Of a stretch of DNA of 35,728 nucleotides, positions 7,462-20,000 are shown one piece after another; within the stretch, counting starts at the first letter, position 1, and each line of letters starts with the position of its first letter. The stretch spans positions 1-35,728 of the forward strand of contig CAJXKC010000006.1 in the NCBI GenBank assembly GCA_913055685.1, written 5' to 3'. The notes beneath the pieces are model-generated. The model was given only the letters and a program-made list of their open reading frames with translations. It had not been told where the DNA came from and did no database searches. The translations under genes and the position numbers were made by a program. This stretch comes from an uncultured Flavobacteriales bacterium. GTDB lineage: Bacteria; Bacteroidota; Bacteroidia; Flavobacteriales; Schleiferiaceae.

Positions 7462-8475
7462 ATGATTCACGGGCGTTTACTTTTCAATTTTATTCTTGCA
7501 GTTTTAAGTAGCACCTTACTTCAGGGGCAGGTTAGCCATTTAATGCCTCTACCCCAAAGGGCGCTGGTTCATCACGCAGCTTATAGTTTGGATTATAATG
7601 AGGAGCAGGAGCAGTCTTATTGGGTGTTTTATGAGTTGACCAGGGAGGAGCTCGGTGGGGCCTATACCAGGAGCAATAATTTTAGAGCGGATCCATTGGT
7701 GACGACGGGTTCGGCGGGGGCGGATGATTATAAGTACAGTGGCTATGATCGGGGGCATTTAGCTCCGGCGGCGGACATGACTTTTTCTTCGCAGGCGATG
7801 TTGGAAAGCTTTTACATGAGTAATATGTCGCCCCAAGACCCCAGTTTTAACCGGGGGATTTGGAAGCAGCTGGAAGAGCAGGTGCGGGCTTGGGCCTATG
7901 ATGATGGTTCTTTATATGTGGTGAGCGGACCCTTGTTTTTAGAAGGCTCGGGACGCTTGCCTTCGGGGGTCGGTATTCCGAGTCATTTTTACAAAATCGT
8001 CCTGGATTGGGATGGGAAAGAAGTGCGCAGTATTGCTTTTCTTTTTCCTAATGCGAAAGGTAGTGGTGGACTATCTGCCTATGAGGTAAGCATAGACCGC
8101 TTAGAGGTGCTAAGTGGCTTGGATTTCTTTAGTGTCTTGGACGACGCTATCGAAGCGGAGGTAGAAGCCCGAAAAACAGGTTTTTGGGATTATTCCTTGC
8201 GCTATGTAGCTCCTTCCAATTCAAGCGCCGAAGCACCGGCTACGCAATGCCAAGGGATTACGCAGAAAGGTCTACGCTGCAAGCGTCGCACAAAAAACGA
8301 AAATGAATACTGCTGGCAACATCAGAGTCAGGTGGGAATGGGCAGCACGGCAGCCCCAAAGGTGGATCCAGCTAAGCGCAGCAGTGCGGTGCAATGTTCG
8401 GGTACGACTAAGCGGGGAACACGCTGTAAAAGACGAACGAAGAATGGGAATGGGCGGTGTTGGCAGCATCAGTAG
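7462..8475 (+). CDS. Secreted DNA/RNA non-specific endonuclease with two Cys-rich repeats
   Basis: A 337-residue protein with a signal peptide (about residues 1-23), so it probably acts outside the cytoplasm. The DRGH motif at residues 96-99 and the downstream NRGIWKQLE (N130, a likely metal ligand) identify a NUC1-type beta-beta-alpha-metal endonuclease, which cuts DNA and RNA without sequence preference. The C-terminus carries two tandem copies of a 26-residue Cys/His module (residues about 263-288 and 312-337) of the form C-x6-G-x2-C-KRRTKN-x4-CWQH, similar to the DUF5763 module found on Bacteroidota nucleases and probably zinc-binding. The nuclease domain is complete. It may serve nutrient scavenging from extracellular nucleic acid, an inference. 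Confidence 0.9.
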   Translation: MIHGRLLFNFILAVLSSTLLQGQVSHLMPLPQRALVHHAAYSLDYNEEQEQSYWVFYELTREELGGAYTRSNNFRADPLVTTGSAGADDYKYSGYDRGHLAPAADMTFSSQAMLESFYMSNMSPQDPSFNRGIWKQLEEQVRAWAYDDGSLYVVSGPLFLEGSGRLPSGVGIPSHFYKIVLDWDGKEVRSIAFLFPNAKGSGGLSAYEVSIDRLEVLSGLDFFSVLDDAIEAEVEARKTGFWDYSLRYVAPSNSSAEAPATQCQGITQKGLRCKRRTKNENEYCWQHQSQVGMGSTAAPKVDPAKRSSAVQCSGTTKRGTRCKRRTKNGNGRCWQHQ

Positions 8476-8512
8476 GGGGAAGGAGTAGCAGTTTGATTAG
8501 GTAGTAAACTTG

Positions 8513-8535
8513 TTTTTTCGCTAATCGAAAAAAAA
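8513..8535. terminator. Possible weak terminator
   Basis: An inverted repeat of six T, CG, a five-base spacer, CG and eight A lies 38 bp after the nuclease stop. The stem is almost all A-T, so it could act in either direction but would be weak. Confidence 0.35.
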
Positions 8536-8633
8536 GAGTGATTTGTCGAGGTATTTGATTAAAGATATCTGTTAAAGGTAAATTGCAGGACCTGCTTAAT
8601 TTATTAACCTTAAACTCTTCTGCTGCTTCGCTT

Positions 8634-9791
8634 ATGCTAAATTCTGGGTCTAAGGTCCATTTTACGGGCCTTAACGGTTTGCGCTTTTTTGCGGCAAGCA
8701 TAGTCATCTTTCACCACTGTGAGCAATATAAGTACTGGTATCAAATGCCTACACTATGGCGACAAGAAACAATACTTAGTCAGTTCGTTCTGAATATGGG
8801 GGATAAGGCGGTAAGTTTGTTTTTTGTACTTAGTGGATTCCTTATTAGCTATCTTTTACTCGCCGAGATTGCTAAAAAGAATAGGATTTCCTTGCGAAAG
8901 TTTTATGTCCGGCGAGCTTTACGCATTTGGCCTGTTTATTATCTAGTATTTGGAATCGCTTTTTTTGTTCTACCGAGGTACTCAGATATTGGGGTATTAA
9001 ATGTGGTACCAAGTGAGCACTATGGGATGGTATTAATGGCTTACATATTAATATTCCCTAACCTTTTACGTGCCAGTTCAACGAAGTTGCTGGGGGCAAG
9101 CCAGGCCTGGTCTGTAGGCGTAGAAGAGCAGTTTTATCTCATTTGGCCGATATTAGTTCAGTTATTTCACCGGGCTTTTGTGCCTTTCATTGTTGCGCTC
9201 ATTGCCTTAAAGTTTTCGCTTCAAGGCTTGTTTGGGTTCTTAGCAGAGTATTATGTTGGTTCAGGGACTAGAGAAGTGTTTTTGAAGATAGAAGTGATTT
9301 GGCAATTGTTTCAGATCGAACAAATGTGTGTTGGTGCCCTTGGTGCTTATTATTTTTGGAAATACCAGGATCTTTTCCAGCATTGGCTCAGCAAAAAGGG
9401 GATTTGGGTTATAGCTCTTTGTTTGCTGGTCTTGCTGCTGGTTTTTGAGATTACCTTTATGGGTTCATCCCTTCTAGAAGCATTGGTCTTTTTGATCCTG
9501 ATTCTTAATGTTTCGTTGAATCCAGAGTTTCCGGTTAGTTTGAAGGCCCGCTTCTGGGATAAACTGGGTAATCTATCTTACGGTATATATATGTACCATA
9601 CGATTGCAATTGTTTTAGTGTTAACGGTATTTAAGAATTGGTCATGGGAGTCTAATTGGCCCCTGAATTTGTTCTTATATCCACTATCATTTTTATTAAC
9701 GCTATTAATGGCAAAGGTGTCTTATAGTTTTATTGAAAAGCCCATACTTGAATTAAAGAAGCGTTTTCAAGTTTTAAAGACAGCTATTTGA
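8634..9791 (+). CDS. Membrane acyltransferase 3 family protein
   Basis: A 385-residue integral membrane protein of the acyltransferase 3 (OafA/YrhL-like) family, which moves acyl groups onto sugars of lipopolysaccharide, exopolysaccharide or other surface glycans. The family's N-terminal signature is present: GLNGLRFFAASIVIFHH with the conserved Arg17 and His27, then FFVLSGFLISYLL, then SWS-like QAWSVGVEEQFYLIWP. About ten hydrophobic helices follow. I place the start at the ATG at 8634; a TTG at 8583 would add 17 residues not expected before the HFTGLNGLRF start. The gene stands alone and converges on the PorP/SprF gene. The acceptor cannot be told from sequence. Confidence 0.9.
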   Translation: MLNSGSKVHFTGLNGLRFFAASIVIFHHCEQYKYWYQMPTLWRQETILSQFVLNMGDKAVSLFFVLSGFLISYLLLAEIAKKNRISLRKFYVRRALRIWPVYYLVFGIAFFVLPRYSDIGVLNVVPSEHYGMVLMAYILIFPNLLRASSTKLLGASQAWSVGVEEQFYLIWPILVQLFHRAFVPFIVALIALKFSLQGLFGFLAEYYVGSGTREVFLKIEVIWQLFQIEQMCVGALGAYYFWKYQDLFQHWLSKKGIWVIALCLLVLLLVFEITFMGSSLLEALVFLILILNVSLNPEFPVSLKARFWDKLGNLSYGIYMYHTIAIVLVLTVFKNWSWESNWPLNLFLYPLSFLLTLLMAKVSYSFIEKPILELKKRFQVLKTAI

Positions 9792-9891
9792 ATTATAGGT
9801 TAGTCCAATCAAAAGGCACCCTAATTATACCTCCTCCCGAAAAAAGGACAATGAATGTCAATGAGAGAATTTGGCAGCATAGGTGAGGACT

Positions 9892-11001
9892 CTAGAAATA
9901 CACATTGGGCATGTCGTGCCCCATGTCAAAGCCCTTGGTTTTACATAGTTTGCGGCGACTATTACACATATTGGTACCTTCGAATCGCCAGGTGAGGCCG
10001 AATTCTAAAGAACCAAAGGTTTTCTCTTCTCCGAGAGTTGAGACGGTCCATTCGTAGGATATTCCGATAGTAAAATCATCGCCACGGATGTCTGGGAAAT
10101 TGAGCAGCACATGCGGTATGACCGCATCAATGTTACGGTCTAGGTAGATGAACTCTTGACGTCGTACGCTTACTCCTATGGTGAGGTATTCATTGGCATC
10201 TTTATATAAAGAAAGAGTATGCGATTGAAGACCCTGTTGGTAGTCGGCTAAGGCCCCGATGGTCCAGTAGCGTAGATCCTTGGTTCTTCCCTTACGCACA
10301 TTGCCTAAATAGTAGAAAGTGAAAAAGGAAAAGCGCGGTTCGAGGGGGATTCTTGATTCGAGGAAAGTTTGCGCAGGACGGTTTAAATGGAAAGCCGCCG
10401 CACCCATGGAAAGAAACTGTGGTCTTTTACCAGGTCCAAACTCTATAGAAGCCCGTATACCCGCGCCAGCATCGAGGAATATGTTGGAACTAGCTTGCTG
10501 CTGACCAATATTGGAAGGGTTTTGAATTCCGTTTAAATAAGGGCTGTATTGATCGGAAAAAGTGAGTCGGTTCCAGTTGAGGTATTTCTGGCCGAGTCCA
10601 GCTTGAATACCAGCCGAGACTAAACCTTTATTCATACGCGCTCTAGACCCCCACTTAAATTTAAACGGGAAGTTTGCCGACACTTGCCCGGCGGCATTTA
10701 AAGTGTGTAAGAAACCTTCCCCTTCTACGTGGTGGTATAAGATGCCACCAATGCCTAAGCGCGTTTCTTCTTCGCAGCTGATATTAAAACTGGCGGTAGT
10801 TGAGGTGAGGAGACCGGGTACCCTTAAATACTGAGCACGGGTATTAATACTGCCAGTTAGATCATTGGTGAAGCCCGCGAAGGCAGGGTTTAAATAGTTT
10901 TGGTTGAGGTAATACTGGGCAAATACAGGGTCTTGAGCTCGTATATTCAAGCTCAATACTATGAGTGAGGTTAACAGTATTTTATCGAATAAGCGTAACA
11001 C
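9892..11001 (-). CDS. PorP/SprF family type IX secretion membrane protein
   Basis: A 369-residue outer-membrane beta-barrel protein of the PorP/SprF family. It starts at a GTG at 11001, followed directly by a signal peptide (LTSLIVLSLNIRAQ) and the family signature DPVFAQYYLNQNYLNPAFAG; no ATG is available near that point. SprF of Flavobacterium johnsoniae is needed for secretion of the neighbouring adhesin SprB by the type IX system, and many PorP/SprF genes sit directly after a giant type-B cargo gene. That is so here: the gene overlaps the end of the 3,817-residue PKD protein by 20 bp, which implies coupled translation. The C-terminal tail holds a Cys pair (MCNSRRKLC). Confidence 0.93.
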   Translation of the reverse strand: MLRLFDKILLTSLIVLSLNIRAQDPVFAQYYLNQNYLNPAFAGFTNDLTGSINTRAQYLRVPGLLTSTTASFNISCEEETRLGIGGILYHHVEGEGFLHTLNAAGQVSANFPFKFKWGSRARMNKGLVSAGIQAGLGQKYLNWNRLTFSDQYSPYLNGIQNPSNIGQQQASSNIFLDAGAGIRASIEFGPGKRPQFLSMGAAAFHLNRPAQTFLESRIPLEPRFSFFTFYYLGNVRKGRTKDLRYWTIGALADYQQGLQSHTLSLYKDANEYLTIGVSVRRQEFIYLDRNIDAVIPHVLLNFPDIRGDDFTIGISYEWTVSTLGEEKTFGSLEFGLTWRFEGTNMCNSRRKLCKTKGFDMGHDMPNVYF

Positions 11002-14000
11002 TTCCTACATTCATTTTAGTACCATTTCTATACTCCTTTCCAAACCAAACCGTACCATCATTGAACACTGCATCTATACGCCAGGTATAGCTACCCATGG
11101 GTAGGGGACTGCCATTAATATAATGAGTGCCGTCCCATGCTTCTACGGGTTTACCCTCCTCATCTAAGGCAGTGGATTCAAATACAATATTGCCCCATTT
11201 ATCGTAAATCCGTAAGGTATAATCTTTTAAGGAATGTCCTTTTGGCAAGAAGACATTGGCATCCGAACCAACCTCTACTTCTGGTGCGAGGGCATTGGGT
11301 ACATTTAATTGAAGTGAGCGTAATCTATAATCTTGGCAAAGGGAATCGGCACATCCATAAGCACTTTCTAGGCGCAAGCATACTTGTAAATCTATATCAC
11401 CCTGGGTAAGGTCAAATCGATAGCGATGACTAGGATTGGCTTCGGTAGAAGTGTTGCCGTCACCGAAGGTCCAGAAATACCGGGTGGTACTATCCGTATT
11501 AAGGGAATTGTTGACCAATTGGATTTCCGAGGCATTTAAAACCTGGATATTGAAATCGGCAATGGGTCGCGGATAGACATTAATAATAGGACCGAGCACG
11601 GTATCACTACAACCTGCATCAGTTGTTACAATTAAACGAGTCTGGTAGCTGCCGCCCCCCACATAGATGTGGGTGGGGTTGGAAGAAGTAGAGGTGTTAC
11701 CGTCACCGAAGTCCCAAAGCCATTGGTTGATTCCGCCTGGGCCATTAAAATTATAGGTGCTGGTATCGGTGAAATTAACTGCAAGCGGTTCGCAGCCCTC
11801 GAGCGTATCTGCGGTAAAGCCCGCATTAGGCACTGGACTCACCTGGATGGTTTTAATGATGGTGTCGGAACAGCCAAAGGAGTTGGTGGTAAACAAGGCC
11901 ACATCATAGACGCCATAGGAGGTGTAGGTAAACTGAGGGTTAACCAAAGTAGAGGTGAATTGACCAGGGTTATTGCCATAGTCGAAGTCCCATAAAAAGC
12001 CTTGCGCGTTCTGACTCTGGTTAATGAACTCAATTAGTTGCGGCACCGAGCATGAGTCGGGGCTGAGTCGGTTGTAACGGAAGTCGGCCCTTGGTTCGGG
12101 GAAGACATTTACATTATAGAATGCCGAATCGATACAGCCGTTTGAGCTGATCTTGATTAAGGAAACCCGATAAAGACCCGGACTTTGGTAGCTGTGTTGC
12201 GGGTTAAGGCTGGTGGAAGTATTGCCATCTCCAAAATCCCATTCCGTACTTACAATAGTGCCGCTATTAAGAGTGGTGCTATCGCTAAAGAAAATTGGTT
12301 GTTCATTAAAGCATGCGTTGCTGTAACCGAAATCGACATTGGGTTTGTCGTAAATAGAAATAACCTGAATACTACTGTCCTTACAACCATTAGCGGAACT
12401 TATCACTAGTTTCACATTGAAGGTTCCCGCAGTATCGTAGACATGGAAGGGATTGGTGAGGTAAGAGCTGTCGCCGTCCCCAAAGTACCAAGTATAGGAA
12501 CTTATTGCCGCGCCATTTGCCGCGCTTTGGTCGGAAAAGAATACTGTATCGCCCTCGCAAAGGAAGTTATTGGAATTAAAGTTAGCCACTGGGGCAGGGT
12601 ATACGGTTATTATTTGGAAGGCAGTGTCGTAACTACAGCCGTCATCCACAAATTGGGCGACCACATAAGTGCCTGCCTGCGTATAAGTATGGGTGAAACT
12701 CGTGCCAATCGCAACTGGTTGATTACATGATTGACTTAAAGTGTCGTAGTCGAAACACCAGGATACATTAGTAGCGCCGAAGGAGAAATCCTGGAAGTTC
12801 ACGTCTAAATCTTCACAACCATTTACCGGATCGGATTGGAAGAAAGCCTGCACTGCATTGGGGTGCACAAGAATATCGATGGTAACGGTACTGTCCCCAC
12901 ACTCATTAACCGCAGTGAGGCTTACGGTGAAGGTAGTATCTACATTGCCCGAGTTAATGAAAGTATGATTCTGTTGACCCCAAACATAAATGGTATCGCC
13001 GAAGCTATTGACAAAATAGGATTGGAGTAAGGTGTCGATTCGGCCATCCCCATAGTTAAGAATAAGGAAATCTGGTTTACCAGTAACCAGTCCGTCTAAC
13101 TGGAAAGTAACCGGGAAGGGGGTACAGCCTTCGTCGCTTGAGGCCAGCATGGCAGCCACAGGAAGAGGTTTTAATTGTATGGTTTTAGTGAGCGTATCGG
13201 ATCCACAACAGTTGCCGCTAATAAGCTCAAAATAGTAAATAGTGTCGCTGCGGTAGCTCGGTTGTAAGGTAATAGAGCTGTTTAGGAAGCGACTGGTGTC
13301 ATTAAGCATAATTTGTCGATTCCCTAAGCTGTCGAGCGTGTATACCGTCCATTCTGAAAAGTCGATACGACCGGTGCTTTGGTTGATAAGGTTTACTGTT
13401 AAAGGTCCGCAATTGGCGGTAGTATCGAAATCGAAATCGATGCTTGGTAAATCCAGAACATTAAAGGTTAGGCTAATGCTATCGGTACAACCGTAAATAG
13501 TTTGGACGTAGAGAGTGACCGAAGTTGAACCAGTATCGCTAAAGCTGTGATTAGGGTTTTGCACATTATAATCGATGATGCCATCGCCATCGACATCCCA
13601 GGCCCAGCTATTAATAGGCGCCCCGAGTGAATCCACAAAAGAGGAATCGAGTAAACTTACCGACTGACCCTTACAAATATTTTGTGGTTCGCAATTACCG
13701 CTTTTAGCAATGAGAGCAATGGGGTTGGGATAGACCAATACCGAATCACTAAAGGTATGGCTACAACCACGGCTATCACTTACGGTTAAGCTTACCGATT
13801 GCCAGCCATAGGAAGCGTAGCGGTGTTGTGGGTTTTGGACGCTATCGATGGTACCGTCACCAAAGTCCCAGAACCAAGAAACCACCGTGTCGATACTGGT
13901 AGATAAATCAGTGAAGTATAAAGTGTCTCCTTCACAAACGGGATTAACGGAGAAGTTTGCTTCGGGAAGAGCAAAGACTGTGGCGGTATGTTCTATGGAA

Positions 14001-17000
14001 TCACGACAGCCCGTTCCTCCTGCAGTTACAATTAACTTGATAGTGTAAACCGAATCGATAAAGCGGCCGGAATTAGTTAAGGTTATGGCAGGATTTGGGC
14101 TGGTTGATACTAATTGACCGTCGACAAACCATTCGTAAGTGACTCCGGCACTGGAACTATCCACTATTGTTAAAGTATGCGGGCTACAACCTTGTGGGTT
14201 GGTGATGGTAAAGTTAGGAACCGGGTTAGGGATGGTTTGAAAGCCCATTTCCAAGGTGTCGTTTGCACAGCCAAATAAGCTGAAAGCAATGAGTCGCAAT
14301 TTTACTGAATCTGCTGGCTGAAGGATGGTGTAACTAATAGTATTGGGGTCGGTGCCAAAACTGAGAATAGAGTCTTGTAAGTTTAGAATCTCCCAGCGGT
14401 AGCCAGCATTAATCAAAGGGTAATCAATCCAGGTTACAATACTGGTGTCGATGGTAAAAGGAGCGCATTCTAATACGGTAGAGGCGGTAAAGTAGGCAAA
14501 AGGATTGGCCCTTACAATCACTGAATCTACAAGCGTATCACTACAGCCGAAGGCATTGGTGGTGATCAAGGAGATGTAATAAGTAGTATCGTTAATGCCT
14601 GTATTGGTGTAGGTGACTGGCGCAGGAGTATTAGCGCTAGAAGTGCTACCGTTTCCTAAATCCCACTGGAAGGAAAGGGTGCTGGTATCCATTCCACTTT
14701 GGCCGGAGCTGGATAGATTGGTGAAGGCGACGGTTAAAGGTCCGCAGCTATCCTGATTACTTAAGGCAAAAGCCGCCTGTGGCTTTGGATATAGCGTGAA
14801 CTTTTGAGAACTGGTATCGCTACAACCATTAGCGTCAGTGATCAGTAAGAATACCCGGTAAACCATAGAGTCGTTTGTAGATACTGGGATAAAGAAGCTG
14901 GGGTTAGCTGTAGTTAAGCCAGTTCCAGCTACGGCGGAATCTATAGACCAAGCGTAATTTAATCCAGGTCCGGTTGAGTTATTAGCAGGTTGTAGCGTAT
15001 AGGGTCCGCAGGCATTAGCAGGAATACTAAAGTTAGCGGTTGGCCGGCTATGTATCGTGATGTTTTGACTAAGGGTATCGGAGCAGCCATCGCTGGAATA
15101 CACGATAAGGCTTATGGTATAGGTCGAATCACTTCCTGATTGATTGTCGGGGAAAATTATGGAAGTGCTATCGGCGCTCGGATTTACTATTTGTACAGCG
15201 CTCGAAGAAACCGTCCATTGCAAGCTGTCTAGGCTAAGTCCTTTGAAGGAGGAACTATGACTAAGAAGGAGGGTGTCATTGGCACAAGCTTGGGCCGGTA
15301 GACTAAAGGCCGCTTGGGGTTTTGGGTAAACCGTAACCTGTTTAATCAGGGTGTCGGTACAACCCGTGCCAGCGGTAACCACTAATTTGATGTTGAAAAC
15401 GGAATCTTGCGTTGTGCTGTTATTTACCAAGCTTAGGCTAGGGTTTTGCAGGGTGGAAAAAGCTTGGTCATTAAGGAACCATTGATGACTTACTCCCGCA
15501 GAGGAGGAGTCACTTAGCTGTACCAACAAGGGGCTACATCCAGCACTAGGAAGCGTAGCGAAATTAGCAACCGGATCTTCGATGGTGTAGAATAATTGGT
15601 TTAGGGTGTCACTCGAACAGCCATGAGGACTGCTAACAATGAGCTGTATAATTACCGAATCGCCATCATTGTTGATGGTATAGTTAATCCCATTGGGACC
15701 ACTAAAAGTATTGCTGCCGATGAGGTTGCCATTTAGATCTAGGATACGCCAAGTATAGGTGTCATTAGGAGGTAGTTGCTGAGCATTAACAACGCTGGAG
15801 TCGATTACGAAAGGCGCACAATCGACACTATTGCTGATGTTCATTTGCGCTAGCGGATCCGCCCTAACAATTACTGAGTCAAGGAGCGTATCCCTACAAC
15901 CGAAGGCATTGGTGGCAATAAGGGAGATGTAATAAGTAGTATCGTTAATCCCCGTATTGGTATAGCTTATGGGCGCTGGGGTGTTAGCGGTGTACGTGCT
16001 TCCGTTTCCTAGGTTCCATTGGAAAGAAAGGGTAGTGGTATCCATTCTACTTTGGCCAGAGCTGGATAGGTTGGTAAAGGCTACGGTTAAAGGCCCGCAG
16101 CTATCCTGATTACTTAAAGCAAAAGCCGCTTGCGGTTTAGGGTATAGGGTGAATAGTTGCGAGCTGGTATCGCTACAGCCATTGGCATCAGTAATCAGCA
16201 AGAAAACTCGGTAAACCGCAGAGTCGTTCGTAGATACAGGGATAAAGAAGCTGGGGTTAGCCGTATTTAAGCCAGTTCCAGCCACGGCGGAATCTATAGA
16301 CCAGGAGTAATTTAATCCTGGTCCGATTGAGTTATTAGCAGGTTGAAGCGTATAGGGTCCACAGGCATTTGCGGGAATACTAAAATTAGCGGTAGGACGG
16401 CTGTATACAGTTATGTTTTGACTTAGGGTGTCGGAGCAGCCGTCGCTTGAATACACAATCAGGCTTATGGTGTAAACCGAATCATTCCCGGATTGGTTGT
16501 CGGGGAAGATAATACTGGTGGTCGCGGCAGTGGGGTCGAGGATGCTAATGTTATTGGATGAAGCTAGCCAACGGAGACTATCCAGCTGATTGCCTTTGGA
16601 AATTGAGCTGTGACTTAAGCTTAAAGTATCGCGCGCACAGGCCACAGGGTTAAGCATGAATTGTGCTTGTGGTTTGGGATACACCGTTATTTGTCGACTA
16701 AGCGTATCGGTACAACCAGTGCCCGCAGTGATAACGAGTTTAATGGTGAAGATGGAATCCTGGGTATTACTATTGTTTAGGAGCGTAATGCTCGGGTTCT
16801 GAAGGCTTGAAAAGGCCTGATCATTCAAGAACCACTGATGGCTTACCCCGGCAGTAGAGGAATCACTTAGCTGCACAAATAGCGGGCTACATCCAGCATT
16901 AGGAAGCGTAGCGAAATTAGCAACCGGATCTTCGATGGTGTAGAATAATTGGTTTAGGGTGTCACTCAAACAGCCGTGGAGACTGCTAACAATGAGCTGC

Positions 17001-20000
17001 ACGATTACCGAGTCACCATCATTGTTGATGGTATAGTTAATCCCATTGGGACCGCTAAAAGTATTGCTGCCGATGAGGTTGCCATTTAGATCTAGGATAC
17101 GCCATGTATAGGTGTTATTAGGCGGTAATTGCTGGGCATTGACGATGCTGGAGTTAATTAAGAAAGGGGCACAATCGACACTATTGCTAATGTTCATTTG
17201 CGCTGCGGGATCCGCTCTAACAATTACAGAATCTTGCAGTGTATCACTACAGCCGAAGGCATTGGTGGTAATGAGGGAGATGTAATAAGTAGTATCGTTA
17301 ATTCCTGTGTTGGTGTAGGTTACCGGCGCAGGGGTATTAGCCGTTGAGGTGCTTCCGTTTCCTAAATCCCATTGGAAGGTAAGAGTGCTAGTGTCCATTC
17401 CACTTTGGCCGGAGCTGGATAGGTTGGTGAAGGCTACGGTTAAAGGTCCGCAGCTATCGCGTGAGCTAAGGTTAAAATCGGCGCTAGGATTAGGGTAAAG
17501 GACAAAGCGTTTTAAACTAGTGTCGATACAGCCATTAGCATCGCTTATGCTCAACAGGATAAAATACTCGACCGAGTCACTTTGGGAAGCGGGAATATTA
17601 AAGCTAGGATTGGGGCTACTAAGACCGGTACCGCTAACCAAAGGTAAGATAGACCAATTGTAGATGAGTCCGGGCCCAGATGAATTATCGCTTGGTTGTA
17701 ATGTAAAAGGTCCGCAAGAGCTGCTAGGAATACTGAAATCAGCAGTAGGTCGGCTGTGAACGGTAATGTTTTGACTAAGGGTGTCGGAGCAGCCGTCGCT
17801 CGAATACACAATAAGGCTTATGGTGTAAACCGAATCATTCCCCGATTGATTATCCGGGAAGATAATACTGGTGCTATTTGCAGCGGGGTCTAGTATAGTT
17901 GCAGCCGACGAGGAGACTAGCCAGCGCAAGCTATCGAGGCTGGACCCTTTAAAGGAAGAACTATGATTGAGGCTTAGAGTGTCATTGGCACAAGCCGTAG
18001 GGCTAATAGTAAATTGCGCTTGGGGTTTAGGGAATATCCTTACACTTTGACTTAGGGTATCGGTACAGCCCGTGCCGGCGGTTACAACCAATTTTATTTG
18101 GACAATGGAATCTTGACTGCTGCTGTTGTTGATTAAGGTAATGTTTGGGTTCGCCGAGGTAGAGAAAGCTTGGTCATTTACAAACCATTGGTGACTTACC
18201 CCGGCGGTTGAGGAGTCACTAAGCTGAATGAAAAGCGGGCTACAGCCTGAATCGGGCAAGGCAGCGAAATTAGCTACTGGATCCTCGATGGTGTAGAAAA
18301 GCTGACTAATGGTATCCCCCGCACAGCCATTGGGGCCTTCTACTACCAGGCGAACGATGATCGAGTCCTTATCATTTTGGATGATGTAGTTAAAAGCATT
18401 GGCGCCATTAAAATTGGTGTTGGGAATGGGGTTCCCGTTTAAGTCAAAGGCCTGCCAGTAGTAATTACTATTCGGCTGGAGTTGCGCTGACTTAACAATG
18501 GTAGAGTCAATGAGGAAGGGGGCGCAGTTGACTGTATCGGTGAGAACAAACTGTGCGATGGGGTCAGCGCGAATAATTACTGAGTCGGTGAGCGTATCGC
18601 TACAACCAAAGGCATTGGTGATAATTAATGTGATGTAATACGTAGTATCATTTAAGCCGTTATTGAGGTAGGTTTGGGGTGCCGGAGTATTGGCATTTGA
18701 AGTAGTGCCATTACCAAGGTCCCATTGAAAGGATAAAGTGGTGGTATCCATGCCACTTTGGCCTGAGTTGGAAAGGTTGGTAAAGCGCACGTTTAGGGGT
18801 CCGCAGCTATCTTGGCGACTCAAGTTAAAAGCGGCGGTAGGATTGGGGTAAAGGGTAAATTTTTGGGAGAAAGTATCGGCACAGCCATTGGTATCACTAA
18901 TGCTTAAGAAAATACGATATAGGGCTGAATCACTTGTGGAAGCCGGAATGTTAAAGCTTGGATTAGCAGTGTTAAGCCCAGAGCCTGCGACTATGGGGCT
19001 AATAGACCAATTGTAATTTAAGCCCTGTCCGAGGGAATTGTCGCTTGCTTGTAAGATAAAAGGGCCACAAGCATTAGCAGGTATCGTGAAATTAGCGGTG
19101 GGGCGGGGGTGAATGGTAATGTTTTGACTAAGGGTATCGGAGCAGCCATCTCTAGAGTATACGATAAGGCTAATGGTGTAGACAGAGTCTGCACTGGATT
19201 GATTATCGGGAAATACAATAGAAGTGCTATTGGCAGTAGGATCTAGGATATTCACTGCGACCGAAGAGGCTAACCAGCGCAGGCTATCTAGGCTTCCGCC
19301 TTTTGAGACAGAGCTGTGACTTAAACTTAAGGTGTCATTGGCGCAAGCGACAGAAGGGAGATTAAAGATAGCTTGGGGCTTAGGGTAAACGGTAATTCGT
19401 TTGGTGAGGCTGTCCTCACAATTTTGACCGCTAGCGCTTAGTATTAACTTTAAGTCGTAGACCAGATCTTGGGTCGCCGAGGGATTGTCGAGGTTTAGTG
19501 TAAAGTTTAAGCTAGATCCTAATAAAGAGTCGTTGAGGTACCAGAAATGGGTAATACTAGGGTCGGAGCTCGAGCTTACATTTACACTAAGAATAGGGCA
19601 ACCTATTGAGTCGCTCAGGTTAAAAGAAGCGACCGGAGGACTGACCACATTTACGGTTAAGCTATCCGTGTAATCGCAACCACGGCTATCGGTAAAATGA
19701 TAATAAACTACATGAGCCCCTAGACCAGCGGCAATGGGGTTGAAAACACCGTTATTGGAGACATGGTTTCCGGTCCAAGCGCCCCCCAACGGACTGGCGT
19801 TGAGCAGGGCGAGACTATTGGCCGTATTACAGGCACTTTCATCGGGACCCGCATCTACAATTAATTTAGGATGCTGAGCAATGCTAATGGTATCATAGCC
19901 GATACAGCCCATACTATCGGTAACTCTTAAAATATACTGTCCAGGTATGCCGGTAGAGTCGATGACCGGATTGGCAATAGTGTCGGAAGACAAGTGGCTC

